Source: Oceanimonas sp052119705 (GTDB lineage: Bacteria > Pseudomonadota > Gammaproteobacteria > Enterobacterales > Aeromonadaceae). Taken from it: DNA of 59,983 nucleotides. Position numbers and translations under genes: made by a program. Below are positions 31,337 through 39,051 of this stretch, piece after piece. The notes under the pieces were generated by a model. That model ran no database searches. It was not told the origin of the DNA and was given only the letters and a program-made list of their open reading frames with translations. The stretch's first letter is position 1, and the number at the start of each line of letters is the position of its first letter. The stretch covers positions 1 to 59,983 of the forward strand of contig NZ_JBGQOP010000020.1 of the NCBI RefSeq assembly GCF_052119705.1. The letters are read 5' to 3'.

Positions 31337-33550
31337 CTATCTGACGTTCACCGGGATCGTGGTGACGGTCCCGAAGGCCGATCTGATGGTGGCGGTGGGG
31401 TTAGCGGTCAGTACCACGTCGGTTGTCCGAGTGACCAACCGCCAGCTGCCAGCCTGAGTTGGTGTCGCCGTGCCCAAAATGACAGGGCCATTGGTAGTCG
31501 ATACCTCGACGGTAATGGTATTACCGGTTGCCAGTGATGTTTGGCCTTGAAGACTCCAAGTGAGCCTGTTAAGCCTTCCTCTGGCCTCTGCCTCTGTCAC
31601 TGTCAGCGTTTCAGCGGTATTCGGTATTGGCGACACCGAGACGGAAACTGTGGCTGGGATAGAACGCGCGCCCAACGAGTCTTGCGCCTGATAGGTGAAG
31701 CTGGCGCTAAACGCGCTGGTAACCGAGGTTGGAGGGATATAAGACACTGTAGTGCCGTCGGTAGACACAGTGCCCTGACCCGTGGTTGGCTGTGTCAGGT
31801 TGACCACAGTTAGCGGCGTATTGCCCTCTGGATCGCTGTCATTGGCGAGTACGGCTATGGTCAGCGGAATGCCAAGCGTTGCGGCATTGTCATTAACTGC
31901 TATGGGGGCTTGGTTTGCACCCACAGTGACAGTGACGGTTGCCGGCTCAGAGAGGCCGCCGCGGCTATCTTGCGCCCGATAGGTAAAGGTCGCGACTAAG
32001 GGCGCGTTATTGGTGGTGGTGGGCGGTGTATAGACCACGGAAGTACTGCCATTCAGCGCGACACTGCCTTGTCCGACGGCGGGTTGAGTCAGTTGCACTA
32101 CGCTGAGCGGGGTATCACCGTCTGGATCGCTGTCGTTAGCCAGCAGCTGCAATGTTAGCGGTACGCCCATAGTGGTAGTACCGCTGTCTGGCTGAGCCAG
32201 AGGTAATTGATTGTCGGGCGTAGCAGGAGCGCTACCCGTAACAGTCACTATCTCTGTATCCCTGCCGCCTGCGGCGGATTGAACCGTGATGCTGGCAGGA
32301 GGCTGGCTCAGATCAGATATGATCAATGTCTGCAGGTTAGAAGATTTGCTCAACCTACCGAAGCCGGTGGCCACCAGATCCGGTACCTGAATTTCATCGC
32401 TGGATGTCGCCTCTATACGCAGTGTGTGGTCGTCCCATGAATAGGTAGCGCTATTGATTTTGACGATATCAATCAATCCACTGGACAGCGAGCTGGGTTG
32501 CGTTGCTCCGGTGGGGTTGCTGGCGGTTACCACGATTAAGTTGGGCAGCTCTGTCGCATGAGGGTGTTGCACGAAGAAGCGGCCGTTGTTGTCCGATATA
32601 AGATCGGTCTGACAGGGTGACGTGCCACCCACCAGCGCCAGGGTCTCGCGAAAGCACACCTCAGCATCGGTTGCCGAGCTGGCAAAAACTTCGATTCGTG
32701 TCTGTACTGCGGTACGTTGGTAGCTGGCGCGTTCGATGGCCAGCGGAGTCGATGGGCTGGAATCACGCACTTTGCCGGCAAGGGTGAATTGATTGTTTTC
32801 TATTATCCCCGCCGGCCCCTCGATGCGTACAAAGTTGGTATTAAAGGGGCTGCCAGTAACCAGCTCGGTCAGGTTGGGATTGCCGATAAAAGTTTCTACT
32901 ACTCCGGTTTCCGGATTGGTCGCGGTGTAGGGGGCATTCTGACTTTGCAGGAAGGGGCCTATGTCTCCTGCGAGCGCGCCAGTGAAGTCGCCTGGCGTAC
33001 CAATACCTATATCACGGGTTATATTGATAGCGCGTCGCCCAGGAGTGGTGACTTCGACGGTCTCGACACCATAAGGATGAGTGACTGTGTAGGTACCCGC
33101 CACTGGCACCGAGGCGCGGATACGAATACGGGCAAAGCCCACCTGATCGCCTGCGCTAGGGGTTTCTGTAGCGAAGGCCGCTTCCAGAGCGGCGACATAC
33201 ACCTCTAGCTCATAGCCGGGGACTGCGGCTTCGGGGATGGAGGTCTCGGCCAGAAACCAGAACAGCTCGCCGGGCCAGTTGCCTGGAAAAACGAGAGGGT
33301 CGGCATCGTTAAATACTCCAGGTTCGGGAATTAAGGTACACATGTAGGCGCCGGCAGCCCCCCCGCTAACGGCTTTAGATCTGCACAGCTCAAGTTGCAA
33401 ATCGTTATCGTCCTGATACCAGAGCGGAAAACCGCCGGAGTTAGGCGTGTAGGGACCAGGGTCAACCGCCGACAGCTCGGCCTGGGCCGGACCGGCGGTG
33501 GCGACGAGCAGCCCTAGGGGAGTGATGATGTATTTTGTCCATTTGTTCAT
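31337..33550 (-). CDS. Large secreted protein with N-terminal choice-of-anchor-F-like region and two Ig/cadherin-like repeats
   Basis: A 737-residue exported protein with a signal peptide (ITPLGLLVATAGPAQA) and AGGAGG before the ATG. Residues about 28-270 are shared with the next gene upstream: DPGPYTPNSGGFPLWYQD, YMCTLIPEPG, GDQVGFARIRIR, GTYTVTHPYGVE, NITRDIGIGTP, GSPFNTNFVRIEGP. Residues about 465-660 are two tandem cadherin-like repeats (LLANDSDPDGDTPL, VLANDSDPEGNTPL) with Asp-rich calcium sites. No LPXTG, PEP-CTERM or transmembrane anchor is visible at the end. The family resemblance is from memory. Co-transcription with curlin genes suggests a matrix or surface protein. Confidence 0.75.
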   Translation of the reverse strand: MNKWTKYIITPLGLLVATAGPAQAELSAVDPGPYTPNSGGFPLWYQDDNDLQLELCRSKAVSGGAAGAYMCTLIPEPGVFNDADPLVFPGNWPGELFWFLAETSIPEAAVPGYELEVYVAALEAAFATETPSAGDQVGFARIRIRASVPVAGTYTVTHPYGVETVEVTTPGRRAINITRDIGIGTPGDFTGALAGDIGPFLQSQNAPYTATNPETGVVETFIGNPNLTELVTGSPFNTNFVRIEGPAGIIENNQFTLAGKVRDSSPSTPLAIERASYQRTAVQTRIEVFASSATDAEVCFRETLALVGGTSPCQTDLISDNNGRFFVQHPHATELPNLIVVTASNPTGATQPSSLSSGLIDIVKINSATYSWDDHTLRIEATSSDEIQVPDLVATGFGRLSKSSNLQTLIISDLSQPPASITVQSAAGGRDTEIVTVTGSAPATPDNQLPLAQPDSGTTTMGVPLTLQLLANDSDPDGDTPLSVVQLTQPAVGQGSVALNGSTSVVYTPPTTTNNAPLVATFTYRAQDSRGGLSEPATVTVTVGANQAPIAVNDNAATLGIPLTIAVLANDSDPEGNTPLTVVNLTQPTTGQGTVSTDGTTVSYIPPTSVTSAFSASFTYQAQDSLGARSIPATVSVSVSPIPNTAETLTVTEAEARGRLNRLTWSLQGQTSLATGNTITVEVSTTNGPVILGTATPTQAGSWRLVTRTTDVVLTANPTATIRSAFGTVTTIPVNVR

Positions 33551-33574
33551 GATGCCTCCTGGCTCACTGGATGC

Positions 33575-34918
33575 TTAGGGCTGAATAATGACTTCTTCGA
33601 GATCACTGCCGCCATGTTCCGACTCCACCCTGATTTGTGCAGGGGGAATGGGCGTGATGTTGGTCGACAGAGACTTGATCGATCCGGATCCTGTGAGGGT
33701 GCCGATAGTGTCTCCGTTGCTGGTGACGGTCAGTGTCGGTGAGGTTGTTTCGTCGGTGCTGCTGGCCGTGATGGTGATCATGCTGTTAGCTAGGCTGTAC
33801 TCGGCGCTGTGGATCTGCACCAGATCGACTAAGGGCGTAGTGACTGTGGTTGCCGTACTGTTGGGGATGGCAAGCTGGTTGTCGACAGTCAGGCTCAGAG
33901 TTGCGGGCAGGGTGGGATTGGTGCTCGATTGTCCGTACCAGTTGCCGGTGGTGTTGGCTTCGGTCATCTCTAGGCTTAGGTTGGATGAATCCGTAAAGCT
34001 GGCGCTAGCCGGCGGTGGTGGGGCTTGCAAAAACACATCTTGCTGGGCAACCACACCGTTATCCCCGTTCTTGCGGGAGTAGGTGGCGCGTTCGACCAAG
34101 GCGGGTGTGGCTAGAGCAACGGTAGACAGCTTGCCTGTTACGGCGAACAGCTTGGTGCTTAAGTCGATGCCCCCTGGGCCTTGAATGCGAATGAAGTTGG
34201 TATTGAAGGGGCTGCCAGTGACTTCTTCCAGCAGATTGGGATCACCGATAAAGCTTTCCACTAGGCCGGTGTCTGGGTTGGTTTCGCTATAGGGCCCGTT
34301 TACGCTGCGCAGAAATGGTCCCACATCACCGGTCAGGGCTCCGTTATAGGTTTTGGGAGTGCCAATGCCGATATCGCGGGTCATGTTAATGGCCCTTCCA
34401 CCCGCTACATCAACCTCGAAAACTTCAACGCCATAAGGGTGGGTGACTATGTAAGTACCTGCGGTGGGCACATCGACCCGAATACGAATACGGGCAAAGC
34501 TGACTTGATCCCCTTCAACCACTTCCTCGGCGGCGAAGGCGGCTTCTAGGGCCGAAATGTAGGTCAAATCGATACCCGAGGCGGCATCCACTATGCTGGC
34601 ATCACCGGTAAACCAGAAGGCTTCGCCCGGAAAGTTAGTGGGAAAATTGACCGCTTGAGTAGTATCGAAACCCGGCTCGGGTAGCAGGCCACACATATAG
34701 GAGGGCGCGCCCGCAGCCCCCGGGGCGCGCGAGCTAATTGCCTTGGACAGGCACAGGTCGAGTACCCGACCGTGTGTATCTTGATACCAAGCGGCAAAGC
34801 CTCCGTTTACCTGCAGATAAGGCCCAGGGTCTACATCATTAAGTGCCGCCTGCGCCGACTGGCTTGCCACCATCATAAGTAGCAGCGAGGTAGCCGTATT
34901 CACTTTAATGTTCAGCAT
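33575..34918 (-). CDS. Secreted choice-of-anchor-F-like protein, first gene of the curlin unit
   Basis: A 447-residue exported protein with a signal peptide (LLLMMVASQSAQA) and GGAGG before the ATG. The first 270 residues align with the neighbour at 31337: DPGPYLQVNGGFAAWYQD, YMCGLLPEPG, GDQVSFARIRIR, GTYIVTHPYGVE, NMTRDIGIGTP, GSPFNTNFIRIQGP. It lacks the cadherin-like repeats and ends in a beta-rich domain, so the pair came from a duplication with later gain or loss of repeats. It is the first gene behind a good sigma54-type promoter and runs into the curlin genes. Function unknown. Confidence 0.75.
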   Translation of the reverse strand: MLNIKVNTATSLLLMMVASQSAQAALNDVDPGPYLQVNGGFAAWYQDTHGRVLDLCLSKAISSRAPGAAGAPSYMCGLLPEPGFDTTQAVNFPTNFPGEAFWFTGDASIVDAASGIDLTYISALEAAFAAEEVVEGDQVSFARIRIRVDVPTAGTYIVTHPYGVEVFEVDVAGGRAINMTRDIGIGTPKTYNGALTGDVGPFLRSVNGPYSETNPDTGLVESFIGDPNLLEEVTGSPFNTNFIRIQGPGGIDLSTKLFAVTGKLSTVALATPALVERATYSRKNGDNGVVAQQDVFLQAPPPPASASFTDSSNLSLEMTEANTTGNWYGQSSTNPTLPATLSLTVDNQLAIPNSTATTVTTPLVDLVQIHSAEYSLANSMITITASSTDETTSPTLTVTSNGDTIGTLTGSGSIKSLSTNITPIPPAQIRVESEHGGSDLEEVIIQP

Positions 34919-34996
34919 TTGTTATTCCTCCGAGCATAAATGGCGCCCCTCATCCTTGTGTCTGGCTCAACCGCAAAGAGGCTTCAAGCATAAGGA

Positions 34997-35012
34997 GCAA
35001 TATTCATACCAC
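34997..35012 (-). promoter_or_regulatory. Sigma54 (-24/-12) promoter of the surface-protein/curlin unit
   Basis: On the minus strand GTGGTATG-AATA-TTGCT has GG and GC separated by exactly 10 bases (plus-strand GC 34997-34998, CC 35009-35010). Its boxes TGGTATG and TTGCT are the same as in the oxidase promoter. The predicted leader is about 65 nt. Confidence 0.7.
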
Positions 35013-35097
35013 TCTTGTTTTTTGGCGAAAACGGTGCTGGAACTGGGTATTTCCGCTAGTCGGTATGTATTTACGTCAACTAAATTTGGGGAAATAT

Positions 35098-35111
35098 GCC
35101 CAAGTTCGGGG
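35098..35111. promoter_or_regulatory. Candidate activator site before the surface-protein/curlin unit
   Basis: GCCCAAGTTCGGGG matches CCCCA-N4-TGGGG at 8 of 10 fixed positions, about 90 bp upstream of the minus-strand -24 element. TTGGGG and GGGGAA half sites crowd 35085-35155. Confidence 0.35.
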
Positions 35112-35192
35112 AATGGGTGGGCTTTTTGGGGTATTTGGTGGGAAAAGGGGAAACGTCTAAAATATCGCGGCATAGAGTCTTGCTGGCCTTGA

Positions 35193-35659
35193 TTTAATCA
35201 GCGATGTGTTTAGCAACGTCTGCTTAAAAAGTGCTACATGCACACCTTTTACAGTGCTATGTTCACAATAAAATAGACGGCTGCCGGACACACCTTACTC
35301 TTACTTTATGAGTGAAATTCTGAATGTGGCAGTGAGCGATAACCGTTAAAGATGCAGCGACCAATATCCACCTGACTGTAGCCAGCAGTGTGCTCGTCTT
35401 GAGTGTTATTTTTTATAACCCAGCTAGGCCTTTTTTCAAGTAGGTATATATCTACGTTTAATACCGGATAACCTCAGCGACTTTCACCGAGCAAGCACGT
35501 CGAGGTCACGTTTTAGCTGACATATTCTGCCAGTAAAAAATAGTGTCAACAGCTAGGGGCAGAGCAACGAATATGTCATCATATGGTCATATTGTTGCTA
35601 ACGACAGGGAAGGCGAGCTACATATAGCAGCGTAAAACCATTCAACTTGAGTACTGACT
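35193..35659. other. Gene-free stretch between the island and pbpG
   Basis: No credible gene is seen. It contains an imperfect palindrome GTAGGTATATATCTAC (about 35441-35456) and should carry the pbpG promoter. It is the likely right edge of the accessory island, since genes to its right are ordinary chromosome. No attachment site resembling the tRNA-Asp 3' end was found here. Confidence 0.5.
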
Positions 35660-36595
35660 GTGATGATTTCTAATTTAATTAAAGCCGTTGTGCTAGCCAG
35701 CTCATTTTTGGCCGGATACGGTCATGCAGCAACTACGCCCGTACCCTCACCAGCGAAAAAAGACACAGCTCAGCAAGTGCTTGCCGCAGGCAGTGCGTTA
35801 GTCGTAGATTTGGAAACAGATGAAGTTCTCTATGCTAGCAATGAGAATTTTGTGGCCCCCATTGCCTCTGTGACCAAGTTAATGACGGCTATGGTTGCCA
35901 TTGATGCGCAGCAGTCTCTCGATGAAAAACTGCCTATTATCATTAGTGATACGACCGAGATGCAGGGTGTGTTTTCGCGGGTGCGCCTCGGTAGCGAGCT
36001 TAGTCGCCGTGATTTATTGCAGATCATGTTAATGGCTTCGGAAAACCGCGCTGCCGCCAGTTTAGCGCACCATTATCGTGGCGGGCATGCGGCTTTTATT
36101 CAAGCCATGAATAACAAGGCGCAAGCTCTGGGTATGCAGCATAGCGCCTTTGCTGAACCGACGGGATTATCCGAAAATAACGTGTCCAGCGCCCATGATT
36201 TAGTGTTGCTGATCAAAGCGGCTCGTGACTACCCGCTGATCCGCCTGTTCAGTACCACGGATGAGAAAACCATCGCCTTTACTAAACCCAATTACACCCT
36301 TGGTTTTCGTAATACTAACGCCTTGGTGCGCAAAGATAATTGGCATATTCAGCTAAGTAAAACCGGTTTTACCAATAGTGCAGGGCATTGCTTGGTGATG
36401 AGCACCGAAATGAATCAACGGCCAGTGGCGTTTGTGGTGCTGGATGCCTTTGGTAAATATACTCACATGGCCGATGCCAATCGTCTAAAAAGATGGTTAG
36501 AAACCGGCACGGTAACACCCGTACCGGCAGCGGCACTGGACTACAAAAAAGCCAAGCAGCAGGAGCGCCAAAAACAGGCTTTAGTCCGTCAGTAA
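35660..36595 (+). CDS. pbpG: D-alanyl-D-alanine endopeptidase PbpG (PBP7)
   Basis: A 311-residue periplasmic enzyme with a signal peptide (VVLASSFLAGYGHA) and all three penicillin-binding motifs: SVTK with nucleophile Ser70 and Lys73, SEN 127-129 and KTG 234-236. The family cleaves DD-cross-links in peptidoglycan and has this length. The tail ends in a Lys/Gln-rich stretch. It has its own unit and marks the return to core chromosome. Two ATGs sit in tandem at the start; the first is used here. Confidence 0.92.
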   Translation: MMISNLIKAVVLASSFLAGYGHAATTPVPSPAKKDTAQQVLAAGSALVVDLETDEVLYASNENFVAPIASVTKLMTAMVAIDAQQSLDEKLPIIISDTTEMQGVFSRVRLGSELSRRDLLQIMLMASENRAAASLAHHYRGGHAAFIQAMNNKAQALGMQHSAFAEPTGLSENNVSSAHDLVLLIKAARDYPLIRLFSTTDEKTIAFTKPNYTLGFRNTNALVRKDNWHIQLSKTGFTNSAGHCLVMSTEMNQRPVAFVVLDAFGKYTHMADANRLKRWLETGTVTPVPAAALDYKKAKQQERQKQALVRQ

Positions 36596-36623
36596 CCTGT
36601 ACTCGCTGCTTATCAGCAGGGTA

Positions 36624-37679
36624 TTAGCTGTTATCTATGATCACCTTGAGTGCTTGCTCTTTTGCAGCATTGCCAAATACTTCATAGGCGCGCATCAGCT
36701 CATTAAAGGGGAATCTGTGGGTGATAAGCTCGGCGGGCTTTAATTTACCCGACTGCACGTTTTTCAGCAGCATGGCGGTGGTGTTAGTGTTTACTAAGCC
36801 GGTGGTGAGGGTAATGTTTTTAATCCACAGCTCTTGCAACTGCAAATCCACACTACTGCCATGTACACCTATGTTTGCTATGTGGCCGCCTGGGCGGACC
36901 ACGCTCTGGCAGAGATCAAAGGTCTCCGGTACGCCGACGGCTTCCATCACCACATCGACCCCGTCTTTGGTCATGGCCTGCAGCTCTGCCACCGCATCTT
37001 GAGTGGCACTGTTTATGATATGAGTGGCGCCAAAAGTTTTAGCCATAGCGAGGCGTGAGTCGTCAACGTCCACCATGATAAGCTGAGCCGGTGAAAAGAA
37101 CTGTGCCGTTAATAGGGCTGCCATACCTATCGGTCCGGCCCCTATAATAGCGACCGTATCACCGGGTTTGACCGCGCCATAGATCACGCCTATTTCAAAG
37201 CCGGTAGGCAAAATATCACTCAGCATTACCAGCGCTTCTTCATCGGTACTCTCAGGGACATGATACAGGCTGTTATCCGCATGCGGGATGCGGACATATT
37301 CAGCCTGAGTACCATCAATTAAATGACCTAAAATCCAACCGCCATCTTCACAATGAGCGTAAAGTTGTTTTTTACAGTAATCACATTTACCACAGGCGCT
37401 TATGCAGGAGATCAGTACGCTATCGCCTTTCTTAAAACGGGTAACGCCAGTGCCAACCTCAGCTACGATACCTACACCTTCGTGACCAAGAACTCTACCT
37501 TTAGTGACTGTCGGCACATCCCCTTTTAAAATATGCAGGTCGGTGCCGCAAATCGTGGTTTTCACGATTTTTACAATGGCATCTGTGGGGTGTAACACTT
37601 TTGGGGTAACGACTGTGGTCAGTGATTTAACACCTGGGCCGCCATACACCAAAGCCTGCATTTTTTCTGGCATCGTCAT
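36624..37679 (-). CDS. Zinc-dependent alcohol dehydrogenase, medium-chain
   Basis: A 351-residue enzyme. Catalytic zinc ligands are Cys44 (TTICGTDLH) and His66-Glu67 (GHEGVG); structural zinc ligands are Cys96, 99, 102 and 110 (CGKCDYCKKQLYAHC); the nucleotide-binding Rossmann motif is IGAGPIGMAA near 179. It oxidises alcohols or reduces carbonyls in the cytosol with NAD(P). GGWILGHLIDGTQAEYVRIP is typical of bacterial secondary or isopropanol-type enzymes, but the substrate cannot be told. GAGGG precedes the ATG. It stands alone. Confidence 0.9.
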   Translation of the reverse strand: MTMPEKMQALVYGGPGVKSLTTVVTPKVLHPTDAIVKIVKTTICGTDLHILKGDVPTVTKGRVLGHEGVGIVAEVGTGVTRFKKGDSVLISCISACGKCDYCKKQLYAHCEDGGWILGHLIDGTQAEYVRIPHADNSLYHVPESTDEEALVMLSDILPTGFEIGVIYGAVKPGDTVAIIGAGPIGMAALLTAQFFSPAQLIMVDVDDSRLAMAKTFGATHIINSATQDAVAELQAMTKDGVDVVMEAVGVPETFDLCQSVVRPGGHIANIGVHGSSVDLQLQELWIKNITLTTGLVNTNTTAMLLKNVQSGKLKPAELITHRFPFNELMRAYEVFGNAAKEQALKVIIDNS

Positions 37680-38196
37680 GATAATCCCTCGTTACATCCT
37701 TATTTCAAGCTATCGAACAGGCGCACTTAGTCATCAGATTATGCGCGCCCTGCGTATGCTCTAACACTAGTCACTATCCTATAACATGCAATCAGACTCA
37801 TTTTTAACAGTGATAACATTTTTAACTGTGATAACTGTGCTTGTCGGTGCCCCCTCAGCGATACGGCTGCTGACTATGTTGAAGCATTTATTGTGTCCAT
37901 TTTTGCCTGTTCTGTATCTTTAGTCGTTGTTCGAGATAAGGGTGTTCTCTTGGCTCCTATTATTTTGCTTAAATAACCAACATCTGAGTATCTAGGCTTA
38001 ATCAGTAAGTATTTTGATTTAAAATTACTTCAACGTTTTAATTTAATTAGCTATTTTTTATATTGCTTGTATTAAACGGTTGTTCGTTTGCAAGCTGTGC
38101 CAACTGGACTAGCCTTAATAAGCGGTATAAAAATTACGCATTATAAATTGTACACAACCGATGCGTATCTTCGATTGTGTCGTTAAGGAGATTATT
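37680..38196. other. AT-rich gene-free stretch
   Basis: No coding region is seen. Two near-copies of TTTTTAACNGTGATAAC lie at 37801-37834. The promoters of the dehydrogenase (minus) and of the small gene at 38197 (plus) should lie here. Confidence 0.5.
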
Positions 38197-38499
38197 ATGT
38201 TAGCCAGAGAAAAGAGCTGTATTCTACAAAAAGGCGCTGACTTTAACGTTAATGTTAGGGTTCACCCTTGCTGCACTATTGAGATTGAAATTCCCGAGCA
38301 GAGTCAGTACTTGAGCCCAAGCCTAGAGCAGTTGCAGTTTAAGCTGTGTAACCAAGGCATGATGTTAGTGGTTGATCAAGACGACGCAGAAAATGAACTG
38401 CATCAAGAACTGCTTTTGTCGCGTGAAGATGCGATGGAGTTGTGCAAAATGATTAACGAAGTCGTTGAGGAGCATGAAGAATTAATGTCGAACCTGTAA
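38197..38499 (+). CDS. Small uncharacterised cytosolic protein
   Basis: A 100-residue protein from ATG 38197, which has AAGGAG 8 nt upstream; an in-frame ATG at 38161 lacks such a site. It has no signal peptide or membrane span, is acidic toward the end (VVEEHEELMSNL), and carries four Cys (KSCIL, HPCCTIEI, KLCNQG, ELCKM). I do not recognise the family. A strong ribosome site and a hairpin behind it support a real gene. Confidence 0.7.
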   Translation: MLAREKSCILQKGADFNVNVRVHPCCTIEIEIPEQSQYLSPSLEQLQFKLCNQGMMLVVDQDDAENELHQELLLSREDAMELCKMINEVVEEHEELMSNL

Positions 38500-38529
38500 A
38501 TAATTATGGGTAACTGCCCATTTGTTAAA

Positions 38530-38551
38530 GGTGATCGTCTAGGCGATCACC
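38530..38551. terminator. Hairpin behind the small gene
   Basis: Stem GGTGATCG/CGATCACC with a 6-nt loop, about 30 bp after the stop. No T-run follows on the plus strand, so its strength is uncertain. Confidence 0.4.
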
Positions 38552-38605
38552 AAGTTCTAGAATTAAACGATTGAGCGCAGGTTTTAAATTCCTAATCGGC
38601 ATGGT

Positions 38606-38925
38606 TCATTTCTTCGCCGCCTGAACGATAGCTAAATAATCGACTTTCATCGCAGAGTTATCGCTAGGAAGCCGCTTGCTACGTATCGTGGCTTTGCGTA
38701 TTAGGCTGTTCAGGGACTCGATAGCATTGGTGGTGTAGATGACCTTTCTGATTAGCATTCGCAGGTTATCCCCATGGCTATTCCAAGAGCGAGAAATTCG
38801 GGCGACGTACATAGCTTGATTGATCACACGTTTATCTTGGCGGATGTTGAGCACAATGCTGTCAAGATAGGCGATGGGATAAACCGCATCTAAAGGCCAT
38901 CTTTTCGCTAAAGCAGATACCTCTT
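38606..38925 (-). pseudogene. IS256-family transposase remnant with internal deletion
   Basis: The minus strand encodes two transposase pieces joined in frame. The central block RWPLDAVYPIAYLDSIVLNIRQD, around the second catalytic Asp, jumps within about 15 residues to the C-terminal block VIYTTNAIESLNSLIRKAT...DNSAMKVDYLAI. In intact IS256/Mutator transposases these blocks are separated by more than 100 residues. The N-terminal third is absent, and a stop lies just before the retained part. No inverted ends were found. It cannot be active. Confidence 0.85.
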
Positions 38926-38999
38926 ATTTTGCTCTCTACCTCTTCCTGTGGCGAAAATTTAATATCTGTTTGCTCTGCATTGCCCACAGCGCTGCGCGC

Positions 39000-39030
39000 A
39001 TAAAAAAGGCGCTTGTTATACAAGCGCCTT
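39000..39030 (-). terminator. Terminator of the basic amino acid decarboxylase gene
   Basis: On the minus strand AAGGCGCTTG-TATAA-CAAGCGCCTT runs directly into TTTTTTA, 22 bp behind the stop codon. Confidence 0.92.
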
Positions 39031-39051
39031 ATGTAAGCTATTTGGCTAAGT

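Noticed and set aside
34908..35192. A 94-residue plus-strand frame upstream of the surface-protein unit
   Set aside because: It runs through the ribosome site, promoter and activator-site region of the divergent gene and has no recognisable protein features.
1..35659. Prophage or integrative element with an active integrase
   Set aside because: No integrase, phage structural, conjugation or plasmid replication gene was seen; only the tRNA position and a weak tail-like copy suggest past transfer.
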